From contig JBBCJX010000018.1 in the NCBI GenBank assembly GCA_037189985.1, forward strand, positions 62,001 to 126,000: a stretch of 64,000 bases of DNA, written 5' to 3'. The notes under the pieces are model-generated. The model did not search any database. It saw nothing but the letters and a program-made list of their open reading frames with translations, and had not been told where the DNA came from. The translations under genes were made by a program, and so were the position numbers. Every line of letters begins with the position of its first letter. Position 1 is the stretch's first letter. Positions 25,910-33,562 of the stretch are shown one piece after another. The stretch comes from UBA2031 sp037189985 (GTDB taxonomy: Bacteria > Pseudomonadota > Gammaproteobacteria > Pseudomonadales > Moraxellaceae).

Positions 25910-27738
25910 CGGCGAGCACCCTGCGCCTTGCGTTGGTGGGCAATCCCAACTGTGGCAAGACTTCCCTTTTCAACCAGCTCACGGGTGCGCGCCAGAAAGT
26001 GGCGAATTACGCCGGCGTCACCGTGGAGCGCAAGGAAGGCAATCTGTTGCTGCCTTCCGGCCGGCCCGTGCAAATTCTGGATCTGCCCGGCGCCTACAGT
26101 CTGGATGCCACCAGCCCCGACGAGGCCATCACCCGTGCTGTTTGCCTGGGCGAGCTCCCCGGCGAGGCCGTTCCGGATTTGCTGGTTTGCGTGGCGGATG
26201 CCACCAACCTGCGCCTGCATCTGCGCTTTGCCCTGGAAATCCGGCGCTTGGGCCGGCCCATGTTGCTGGTGCTGAACATGATGGACGACGCGCGCCGGCG
26301 CGGCATCCGTATCAATACGGAAAAACTGGCAGCACGACTGGGCATGCCCGTGGTGGAAACCGTGGCAGTGAAGCGCAACGGCATCGAGTCGCTGCTGGCG
26401 CATCTGGAGGGAGAGTTGCCCGTGCCGAGTGTGCAGGTTGCTCCGGCGGACGTGCATGCCGAAGTGCGTTCGCTGCTGGCCGAGACCGTGATCATGCCGC
26501 GCAGCACGGATGCGCGTGATGATGCCCTGGACCGTGTATTCCTGAACCCGGCACTGGGGCTGGTGATTCTCGCCGTGCTCATGTTCCTGGTTTTCCAGGC
26601 GGTATTTTCCTGGGCGGAACCTTTCATGGAGTTGATCGAGGCCGGTGTCGTCGGCATCGGTGAAGTGGCGACTGCCCTGCTGCCGGATGGTGTACTCAAG
26701 AGCCTGCTGCTGGACGGGATTTTTGCCGGAGTCGGCGGCGTACTCGTTTTCTTGCCGCAAATCCTCATCCTCTTCTTTTTCATCCTGGTGCTGGAGGAGT
26801 CCGGCTACCTGCCGCGTGCTGCCTTCCTGCTGGACCGGCTGATGTTCAAGGCCGGGCTCACCGGGCGTGCCTTCATTCCGCTGCTCTCCAGTTTTGCCTG
26901 CGCGATTCCCGGCATCATGGCGGCGCGCAGCATCAATGATCCGCGCGATCGCCTGACCACCATCATGGTGGCACCGCTGATGACCTGCTCGGCACGTCTG
27001 CCGGTCTACACACTGTTGATTGCTGCCTTCATTCCGTCACAGACCGTGGCGGGGATATTCAACCTGCAAGGTATCATACTGTTTGCACTTTATGCGGCTG
27101 GTATCGTGAGTGCACTGGTCGTGGCTTGGGTGATGAAACGTTTCCAGAAGGACAAGAGCGAGCATGCGCTCCTGATGGAGCTGCCCAGTTACCGTCTGCC
27201 GGACTGGAAGAGCGTGGGCATCGGGCTTTACGAGCGCGGGCTGATTTTCGTGAAGCGTGTGGGCGGCATCATCCTCGCGCTCACGGTCATACTCTGGTTC
27301 CTCGCCAGCTTTCCGGCACCGCCGGAAAACGCCGCCCTGCCACCGATCGACTACAGCCTGGCCGGGCGTCTCGGGCATTTCATCACGCCACTTTTTGCAC
27401 CGCTGGGGTTTTCCTGGGAAATCTGCATTGCCCTTATTCCCGGCATGGCCGCTCGCGAGGTGGTGGTGGCGGCACTGGGGACGGTGTATGCGCTTTCCGG
27501 CAACGAAGATGTGGTTGCTGAGCAACTCAGTTCACTGATTGCGGCACAGTGGTCACTGCCCACGGCGCTTTCCCTGCTGGTGTGGTTTGTCTTTGCACCG
27601 CAGTGCCTTTCCACGTTGGCGACAGTGCGTCGCGAAACCGGCTCATGGCGCCATGTCGGCATCATGATGGTTTATCTTTTCGGCTTGGCTTATCTGGCGT
27701 CCTTCATCACCTACCAGCTTGCCGGGGCATGGCTGTGA
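25906..27738 (+). CDS. feoB: Ferrous iron transporter FeoB
   Basis: A 610-residue inner-membrane Fe(II) transporter with an N-terminal G domain. The G1 motif is GNPNCGKTS (12-20), G3 is DLPG (59-62) and G4 is NMMD (123-126). Two Gate regions and about eight membrane helices follow, with the conserved PLLSSFACAIPGIMAARSI and APLMTCSARLPVYTLLI. It is shorter than E. coli FeoB (773), as in many species with a compact G-domain linker and no C-terminal extension. It overlaps feoA by four bases and the next small gene by ten. Confidence 0.95.
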   Translation: MTASTLRLALVGNPNCGKTSLFNQLTGARQKVANYAGVTVERKEGNLLLPSGRPVQILDLPGAYSLDATSPDEAITRAVCLGELPGEAVPDLLVCVADATNLRLHLRFALEIRRLGRPMLLVLNMMDDARRRGIRINTEKLAARLGMPVVETVAVKRNGIESLLAHLEGELPVPSVQVAPADVHAEVRSLLAETVIMPRSTDARDDALDRVFLNPALGLVILAVLMFLVFQAVFSWAEPFMELIEAGVVGIGEVATALLPDGVLKSLLLDGIFAGVGGVLVFLPQILILFFFILVLEESGYLPRAAFLLDRLMFKAGLTGRAFIPLLSSFACAIPGIMAARSINDPRDRLTTIMVAPLMTCSARLPVYTLLIAAFIPSQTVAGIFNLQGIILFALYAAGIVSALVVAWVMKRFQKDKSEHALLMELPSYRLPDWKSVGIGLYERGLIFVKRVGGIILALTVILWFLASFPAPPENAALPPIDYSLAGRLGHFITPLFAPLGFSWEICIALIPGMAAREVVVAALGTVYALSGNEDVVAEQLSSLIAAQWSLPTALSLLVWFVFAPQCLSTLATVRRETGSWRHVGIMMVYLFGLAYLASFITYQLAGAWL

Positions 27739-28028
27739 GCGTGCTGCTGCAATATCTGGTGCTGGCCGGCCTGCTGGCCTGGAGCGTGTTTTTTGTCCTG
27801 CGCCGGCTCATGCCGGTTCCGCTACGGCATATGCAGGGCCGTCTTGCCGCCGCGGCGGCTGGCAGTGGCTGGCATCGTCTGGCGTCGTGGTTGCAGCCCG
27901 GCACGGTACAAAAGGGTTGTGACAGCGGCTGCTCATCTTGTGGCACGGGCTGCGGTGAGGACGGGCAGGACACCCCTATCGTGCAATTGCGCAAATCCGG
28001 TCCAGTGTCCGAGCCCCACCAGCACTGA
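27729..28028 (+). CDS. Small Cys-rich membrane protein in feo operon (FeoC position)
   Basis: A 99-residue protein with one N-terminal membrane helix (VLLQYLVLAGLLAWSVFFVL) and a C-terminal cysteine cluster CDSGCSSCGTGCG. It starts inside the last ten bases of feoB, so it is translationally coupled. It is not a winged-helix FeoC, but small membrane proteins with cysteine clusters occur after feoB in other bacteria (FeoB-associated Cys-rich proteins, DUF6587-like). A role in handling Fe(II) at the membrane or in redox sensing is inference. The four spaced Cys could bind iron or an Fe-S cluster. Confidence 0.8.
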   Translation: MAVSVLLQYLVLAGLLAWSVFFVLRRLMPVPLRHMQGRLAAAAAGSGWHRLASWLQPGTVQKGCDSGCSSCGTGCGEDGQDTPIVQLRKSGPVSEPHQH

Positions 28029-28117
28029 CTGGCACCTTGACACAGCCTGTACGGGAAGCCAGCCGGGCTTGCCTTGTCCGGCAGGCGCTTTCCCGGTAAA
28101 AACGCTGCATTCTCCGC

Positions 28118-28141
28118 GCGGTCACGGCTCTCCGTGACCGC
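28118..28141. repeat. Perfect 10-bp palindrome between feo operon and asmA
   Basis: GCGGTCACGG-CTCT-CCGTGACCGC, a perfect stem with a four-base loop, 22 bases before the asmA start and 90 bases after the feo operon. No T tract follows, so it is either a Rho-assisted or mRNA-stabilising hairpin of the feo transcript, or a dyad operator or 5'-UTR element of asmA. Confidence 0.6.
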
Positions 28142-28163
28142 CTGTCATTGCAAGGATGACTCC

Positions 28164-30683
28164 ATGAAACGCGTACTCCTGATTGTCGCTTCCGTCCTGG
28201 GCGGTTCGCTGGTGCTCGGCGTTCTCGCCATTGCCGCCCTGCTGCTGTTCATTGATCCCAACGACTACAAGGGCGAGATTGCGGCTGTCGTGAAAGAAAA
28301 GACCGACATGACGCTGGCCATTGATGATCGTCTGGAATGGACACTGTGGCCCAGCATCGGTGTCAGTCTGGGCAAGACCTCACTGACCGATGCCGATGCC
28401 AAAGAGACTCTGGTGGCTGTCGACAAGGCGGCGGTCAGCGTGCAGGTGATGCCTCTCTTTTCCGGGAAGATTGCGATTGATGCCGTCACGCTGGACGGTG
28501 CGCGCATCCGCTTCATCCAGCATGCCGATGGCAGTACCAGCTGGGACCGCATGCTGGCCAAGTTGAGCAGCGAGCCTGAAGAAAAATCCGAAAGCGTCGA
28601 TTTCAACATCAAGAAACTGGATGTGAAAAACACCGCCATCCTCATCAGGGATGAAAAGGAAAATATCGAACGCGAGCTTGAAGAAGTCACGGTTGCCGCC
28701 AGCGACATCGGCCTGAAAACACCGTTCCCGCTCAAGCTCGGTTTCACTTTCCGCCAGCAGGATGCCGACGGCAAGACACTGGAGGCCCGCAATATGCTGG
28801 ACGTCGTCCTGACGCTGGACCAGGACAAGGAGCTTTACCTGCTCGACAAGCTGGCGCTGACCAGTGCCCTGTCCGGCACGCTGCTGCCGGCGCCGGCCGG
28901 CGTCGACCTCAAGGCCGACATCCGTGCTGACATGCAGGCACAGCAGGTCGGGATAAAGGGTTTGCAGCTGCAAGCCAACTATCAGGACAAGGAGTTGCGT
29001 GCACCGGCCACGGTGGATGTGACGGCCGACATAGAGGCCAATCTGGAAAAGACGCTGGTCGACGTTGAGAGTCTGAAGCTCAAGGCCGAGTGGCCGGATG
29101 CAACGCGTCCGCAGAACATCATTGCCAGTCTGGATGCTGCGCTTTCCAGCAACTGGAGCGATGGTGCCGTGGAAGCGAGACATTTCCTGTTGCTGGCGGA
29201 AGTGCCGGACAAGGCTTGGCCCAAGCCTGTGCAAGTGTCCTGGGAAGGGCCGTTCAAGGGCAATTGGATGCAAGGCGACCTTGCCATTCCGCAATTCCTG
29301 CTCAAGGCTGCCGGTGTGGAGGCCAAGGGCAATCTCACGGCCAGCCTGCCGGCTATTCAGTCCACGGAAGCAGATGTGGCCATCACCAAGGGCATGGCGC
29401 TGAGTGGCCATCTTGCAACGGCAGCTTTCAATCCACGCAGCGTCATGGCGTCTCTCGGTATCGAAGCACCCAAGACGGCGGACGCCGCCGTCCTGAAGTC
29501 AGCCAGTGTCAGTGCGGCGATACAGGGTGATGAAAAGAAAGTGCTGCTGAAAGACATCCGCCTGAAACTGGATGAATCCACGATCACCGGCGAAGCGGGC
29601 ATCAGCGATCTGGATTCCTTGCGTCAGTATGCAAGGCTGTCACTGGACAAGCTGAATGCCGATCGTTACCTGCCGCCGGCGTCGGCAACACCAGCCGCAG
29701 AGGCGGCCCCGTCTTCCGAAGAAGTCCTGCCGGTGGCCTTGCTGAAAGAGCAGAATCTTGACGTGGTATTTACGGCCGGTTCGCTCAAGGTCATGGATTA
29801 TCCCGTGACTGCCTTGCGCCTTGCCGTGGCGGCCAGCCAGGGCGTGCTCAATGTCAGTGAACTCAAGGGCACGATCTATAACGGCGGCTTCAGCGTGCCG
29901 GTCAATGTCAATGTGCAGGGCGCACAGCCGGTGCTGAAGCTGCAGCCCAAGCTGGAACATATGGAAATCGGCCCGCTGGCACAGAAATTCCTCAAGAAAG
30001 ACTTGCTAGAGGGCAAGGCCAGCTACACCGGCAACCTGACCCTGCGCGGCAACACTGTGGATGCTTGGATGAAGTCAGTGAGCGGTACCAGCGACTTGAA
30101 ATTCGAGAATGGCCTCCTGCACGGTGTGAATGCCATGCAGGAAGCTGTCAATGCACTGGGCAAGTACCAAGGTCTACTGGCGCTGACCGGCAAAGATGTT
30201 GATGCCATGATCAGCAAGCAGAAGGACACGGAAATCGCCAGCTTTGCTGCCAACAATACGCTCGACGGTGGTGTGCTGAGCAGCAAGGCACTGAATGCCG
30301 ACCTGAAGAAAGGTAAGGTGAATGGCAGCGGCACTTTCAACCTCGTCACGCAGGAAGTTGACTACAAATTCCAGATGAATCTCGACAAATCCGTGGTGGG
30401 TGAAAAAAATGCCGCCTATGCCTTGCCTGTGCAGTGCAAGGGCAGTCTGGCTGGTAATGTCGCTACACTTTGCAAACTGGATTCCAAAGCCATCAGTGAC
30501 ATGGCGCTCAAGGCTGCCACGGCAAAAGGGCTGGAGAAGCTGGGCCTGAAAGGTGATGCCGCCACGCCAGAAGAAGCCGTGAAGCAGCAACTGGAGGAAG
30601 GCAAACAGAAGGCCCAGGAAAAGGCCAATGAGAAGATCAATGAAAAACTCAACGAAGGGTTGAACAAGCTCTTCAAGCGCTGA
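28164..30683 (+). CDS. asmA: AsmA family protein
   Basis: An 839-residue envelope protein with one N-terminal membrane anchor (VLLIVASVLGGSLVLGVLAI) and a long periplasmic beta-rich region. AsmA-type proteins are thought to form bridge-like channels carrying phospholipids to the outer membrane. FIDPNDYKGEIAAVVKEKTD right after the anchor and the C-terminal AsmA domain (LPVNVNVQGAQ; MEIGPLAQKFL; LRGNTVDAWMKSVSGTSDL) are typical. The extreme C-terminus is a Lys/Glu-rich helix (EEGKQKAQEKANEKINEKLN). The start has AAGGATGA upstream. It precedes mutY and yggX, as in Pseudomonas. Confidence 0.92.
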   Translation: MKRVLLIVASVLGGSLVLGVLAIAALLLFIDPNDYKGEIAAVVKEKTDMTLAIDDRLEWTLWPSIGVSLGKTSLTDADAKETLVAVDKAAVSVQVMPLFSGKIAIDAVTLDGARIRFIQHADGSTSWDRMLAKLSSEPEEKSESVDFNIKKLDVKNTAILIRDEKENIERELEEVTVAASDIGLKTPFPLKLGFTFRQQDADGKTLEARNMLDVVLTLDQDKELYLLDKLALTSALSGTLLPAPAGVDLKADIRADMQAQQVGIKGLQLQANYQDKELRAPATVDVTADIEANLEKTLVDVESLKLKAEWPDATRPQNIIASLDAALSSNWSDGAVEARHFLLLAEVPDKAWPKPVQVSWEGPFKGNWMQGDLAIPQFLLKAAGVEAKGNLTASLPAIQSTEADVAITKGMALSGHLATAAFNPRSVMASLGIEAPKTADAAVLKSASVSAAIQGDEKKVLLKDIRLKLDESTITGEAGISDLDSLRQYARLSLDKLNADRYLPPASATPAAEAAPSSEEVLPVALLKEQNLDVVFTAGSLKVMDYPVTALRLAVAASQGVLNVSELKGTIYNGGFSVPVNVNVQGAQPVLKLQPKLEHMEIGPLAQKFLKKDLLEGKASYTGNLTLRGNTVDAWMKSVSGTSDLKFENGLLHGVNAMQEAVNALGKYQGLLALTGKDVDAMISKQKDTEIASFAANNTLDGGVLSSKALNADLKKGKVNGSGTFNLVTQEVDYKFQMNLDKSVVGEKNAAYALPVQCKGSLAGNVATLCKLDSKAISDMALKAATAKGLEKLGLKGDAATPEEAVKQQLEEGKQKAQEKANEKINEKLNEGLNKLFKR

Positions 30684-30765
30684 TCCTTCCGGCTCTTTCT
30701 TGCATTCTTTCTCTGCAAGAGAGAGCCGGATCAGGAAGGGCCTTTCACATAGCCGACGCCAAAAA

Positions 30766-31851
30766 TTGACAACAAAGAAAGCCGCTTTCGATTTCCCTGC
30801 TGCCGTCCTTGAGTGGTTCGATGCTCACGGCCGCAAGCATCTTCCCTGGCAAAAGAACACCACACCGTATCGCGTCTGGATTTCCGAGATCATGCTGCAG
30901 CAGACGCAGGTGGCAACGGTCATTCCTTATTACGCGCGTTTCATGGAGCGTTTCCCTGACGTGGCAGCACTGGCGGCAGCGCCCACGGATGAGGTGCTGC
31001 ACCTCTGGACCGGGCTTGGCTATTACGCACGTGCGCGCAACCTGCACAAGGCAGCGCAGCAACTGGTCCGGGATTTTGCTGGCGAATTCCCGGCAACTGT
31101 CGACGAGGTGGCTTCCTTGCCCGGGATCGGCGTTTCCACGGCGGGAGCCATCATTTCACTCAGCCGTCGTCAGCGCGCCGTGATTCTGGACGGCAATGTG
31201 AAACGGGTGCTCTCCCGGTTTCATGCTGTCAGTGAGACGGGTTCCGCGCAGGAAAAAAAGCTCTGGCTGTTTGCCGATGCGCACACGCCGGAAAAACGGG
31301 TCCATCACTACAACCAGGCCATGATGGATCTGGGTGCTACCGTGTGCACCCGCAGCAAGCCCGCCTGCCTGCTCTGCCCTTTGCAGCGTGGTTGCTGCGC
31401 GCTGGCCGAAGGTTCTCCGACAGCCTATCCCGTCAAGAAAGCCGGGAAATCCATTCCGGTGAAGTCCACCAGCCTCCTGATTATGGTGAACACAGAAAAC
31501 GAGGTTCTGCTTGAGCAGCGCCCGCCAGCGGGCATATGGGGAGGTCTCTGGAGTTTCCCCGAATCGGCTGCCGACGATGTGGCCACCCTGAAGCAGGTGC
31601 TGAAAAATGATTGGGGCATAAGCCAGATCAAACCGCAGCTTTTGCCGGAGCGGCGACATACCTTCAGCCATTATCACCTGCAGATGCGTCCTGTGCTCTT
31701 GCGGGATGTGGCTGCTCTGCAGGTTTCCGGCCGTGCTTCTCGCTGGTGTAGACTCGACGCCCTGCCGGAGCTGGGCTTGCCGGCACCGATAAAGCAAATG
31801 CTGGCTGAACTTGCCGATGAGTTTGGCCAGACGAAAAGAGGTGAAAAATGA
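30766..31851 (+). CDS. mutY: A/G-specific adenine DNA glycosylase MutY
   Basis: A 361-residue base-excision repair enzyme that removes adenine opposite 8-oxoguanine. The HhH-GPD fold has LPGIGVSTAGAI and the catalytic Asp in VILDGNVKRVL; the [4Fe-4S] ligands fit C-X6-C-X2-C-X5-C in CTRSKPACLLCPLQRGC. A C-terminal NUDIX-like domain that recognises 8-oxoG follows (LLEQRPPAGIWGGLWSFPE). The start is uncertain: a TTG at 30766 gives an N-terminus that aligns with E. coli MutY, while upstream in-frame starts add an unrelated stretch. Overlaps yggX by four bases. Confidence 0.93.
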   Translation: MTTKKAAFDFPAAVLEWFDAHGRKHLPWQKNTTPYRVWISEIMLQQTQVATVIPYYARFMERFPDVAALAAAPTDEVLHLWTGLGYYARARNLHKAAQQLVRDFAGEFPATVDEVASLPGIGVSTAGAIISLSRRQRAVILDGNVKRVLSRFHAVSETGSAQEKKLWLFADAHTPEKRVHHYNQAMMDLGATVCTRSKPACLLCPLQRGCCALAEGSPTAYPVKKAGKSIPVKSTSLLIMVNTENEVLLEQRPPAGIWGGLWSFPESAADDVATLKQVLKNDWGISQIKPQLLPERRHTFSHYHLQMRPVLLRDVAALQVSGRASRWCRLDALPELGLPAPIKQMLAELADEFGQTKRGEK

Positions 31852-32120
31852 CACGCATGGTGCTCTGCCGGAAACTGCAGAAAGAAGCCGAAGGACTTGC
31901 CTTCCCGCCGTTCCCCGGAGAGGTGGGCCAGCAGATTTTCGAAACGGTCTCCAAGGAAGCCTGGCAGCTCTGGCTCAAGGAACAGACCATGATCATCAAC
32001 GAAAACCGCCTCAACGTGATGGATCCCCAGGCCCAGAAATTCCTGGCCGAGCAGCGCGAGAAATTCCTGGATAACCAGGATTATGAACGGGCAAAGGGCT
32101 GGGTGCCCGAGAAGAAATGA
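31848..32120 (+). CDS. yggX: Fe(2+)-trafficking / oxidative-damage protection protein YggX
   Basis: A 90-residue cytoplasmic protein of the YggX family, which protects Fe-S enzymes from oxidation and limits free iron. The conserved N-terminal Cys is in MTRMVLCRKL, and the family signature GLAFPPFPGEVGQQIFE follows. The start overlaps the mutY stop (ATGA), with GAGGTG upstream. The mutY-yggX pairing is widespread and joins repair of oxidised DNA to iron safety. Confidence 0.96.
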   Translation: MTRMVLCRKLQKEAEGLAFPPFPGEVGQQIFETVSKEAWQLWLKEQTMIINENRLNVMDPQAQKFLAEQREKFLDNQDYERAKGWVPEKK

Positions 32121-32160
32121 AAAGGCATTCGCCGATATAACAATATGAATAATTCTTTCT

Positions 32161-32195
32161 GTTGCCAGCCCTGACTTTTTGCCAGAGTTGGCAAC
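32161..32195 (+). promoter_or_regulatory. Hairpin in yggX-metY gap (terminator or metY leader)
   Basis: GTTGCCAG (32161-32168) pairs with TTGGCAAC (32188-32195, one G-U), with a smaller inner stem CTGAC/GCCAG closing a TTTTT loop. It lies 40 bases after yggX and 27 before metY. The run ACGCTTTTATTT after it allows a terminator reading; a leader element controlling metY is the alternative. It does not match any SAM riboswitch fold that I know. Confidence 0.45.
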
Positions 32196-32222
32196 ACGCT
32201 TTTATTTCACTGCACGGAAAAA

Positions 32223-33506
32223 ATGACAATGAAAATCGAAACCCTGGCCGTACATGCTGGCTATTCTCCGGATCCTGTCACCAAGGCCGTGGCTGTTCCC
32301 ATTTACCAGACAGTGGCCTATGCCTTTGACAGTGCCCAGCACGGCGCCGACCTTTTTGACCTCAAGGTGCCGGGCAATATCTACACGCGCATCATGAATC
32401 CCACGACGGATGTACTGGAGCAGCGTCTTGCCGCCTTGCATGGCGGCATCGGGGCCCTTGCACTGGCATCAGGACAGGCGGCTGTGACCTATGCCATCCA
32501 GACGATTGCCGAGGCGGGCGACAACATAATTTCGACATCGGCGCTGTATGGGGGCACTTACAATCTGTTTGCTCATACGCTGCCACAGTTCGGGATCGAG
32601 ACGCGTTTTGCGGATTACCGTGATCCAGCCGCTTTCGGCAAGCTCGTTGATGAGCGCACCAAGGCTGTCTATGTCGAAACCATCGGCAATCCGCTGGGCA
32701 ATATCGTGGACCTTGAAGCGCTGGCCAAGGTGGCCCATGACAACGGTGTTCCGCTGATCGTGGACAACACGGTCGCGTCTCCCTATCTCACGCGTCCCTT
32801 CGAGCATGGTGCCGATATCGTGGTGGAATCGCTCACCAAGTATCTGGGTGGCCATGGCAACTCACTCGGTGGCGCCATCATCGACTCCGGAAAGTTCGAC
32901 TGGAAGGCGAACGCCAAGCGTTTCCGCCGCCTCAATGAGCCGGATGTGTCGTATCACGGCGTGGTATATACCGAAGCACTGGGCGCCGCAGCCTATATCG
33001 GTCGCGCACGGGTGGTGCCATTGCGCAATACCGGCGCTGCGATTGCCCCCATCAATGCCTTCCTCATCCTGCAGGGCATTGAAACGCTGGCCCTGCGCAT
33101 GGACCGCATTGTCGAGAACACACAGAAGGTGGCGCAGCATCTGCAAAAGCATGCCGATGTATTGTGGGTGAACTACGCAGGTTTGCCGGATCATCCGGAG
33201 CATGCTTTGGCGAAGAAGTATGTGCGTGGCTCGGCATCAGGCTTGCTGACTTTCGGTCTCAAGGGTGGTCGTGCTGCCGGTGAGAAATTCCTGGATGCGT
33301 TGCAGCTCTTCACGCGACTGGTGAATATTGGCGATGTCCGTTCGCTGGCCACGCATCCTGCTTCCACCACGCACCGTCAGTTGTCGCCGGCCGAACTGGA
33401 GAAGGCGGGCGTCAAGGAAGAAACCGTGCGCTTGTGCGTTGGTATCGAGCATATCGACGACATTCTTTCGGATATCGATCAGGCATTGGTTGCCAGTCAG
33501 AGCTAA
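32223..33506 (+). CDS. metY: O-acetylhomoserine aminocarboxypropyltransferase / sulfhydrylase MetY
   Basis: A 427-residue PLP enzyme of the Cys/Met-metabolism family that makes homocysteine from O-acetyl- (or O-succinyl-) homoserine and sulfide. The PLP lysine is expected at 206 in VVESLTKYLGGHG; other family motifs are ALASGQAAVTYAI and DNTVASPYLTRPF. The C-terminus has VNIGDVRSLATHPASTTHRQ, which is usual for MetY-type enzymes. The length fits MetY (about 425) rather than MetB/MetZ (about 390-400). Two ATGs, at 32223 and 32229, are both possible. Confidence 0.93.
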   Translation: MTMKIETLAVHAGYSPDPVTKAVAVPIYQTVAYAFDSAQHGADLFDLKVPGNIYTRIMNPTTDVLEQRLAALHGGIGALALASGQAAVTYAIQTIAEAGDNIISTSALYGGTYNLFAHTLPQFGIETRFADYRDPAAFGKLVDERTKAVYVETIGNPLGNIVDLEALAKVAHDNGVPLIVDNTVASPYLTRPFEHGADIVVESLTKYLGGHGNSLGGAIIDSGKFDWKANAKRFRRLNEPDVSYHGVVYTEALGAAAYIGRARVVPLRNTGAAIAPINAFLILQGIETLALRMDRIVENTQKVAQHLQKHADVLWVNYAGLPDHPEHALAKKYVRGSASGLLTFGLKGGRAAGEKFLDALQLFTRLVNIGDVRSLATHPASTTHRQLSPAELEKAGVKEETVRLCVGIEHIDDILSDIDQALVASQS

Positions 33507-33518
33507 GCCGTCTCGGCC

Positions 33519-33552
33519 CATGAAAAAGCCCGCATCAGCGGGCTTTTTCATG
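33519..33552. terminator. Bidirectional terminator between metY and typA
   Basis: CATGAAAAAGCCCGC-ATCA-GCGGGCTTTTTCATG, a perfect 15-bp stem with a four-base loop and A/T tracts on both sides. It serves the convergent metY and typA genes. Confidence 0.95.
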
Positions 33553-33562
33553 TCAGCGTGAA

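Noticed and set aside
32121..32222. SAM riboswitch before metY
   Set aside because: The hairpin has neither the size nor the conserved elements of known SAM riboswitches; kept only as a possible leader or terminator.
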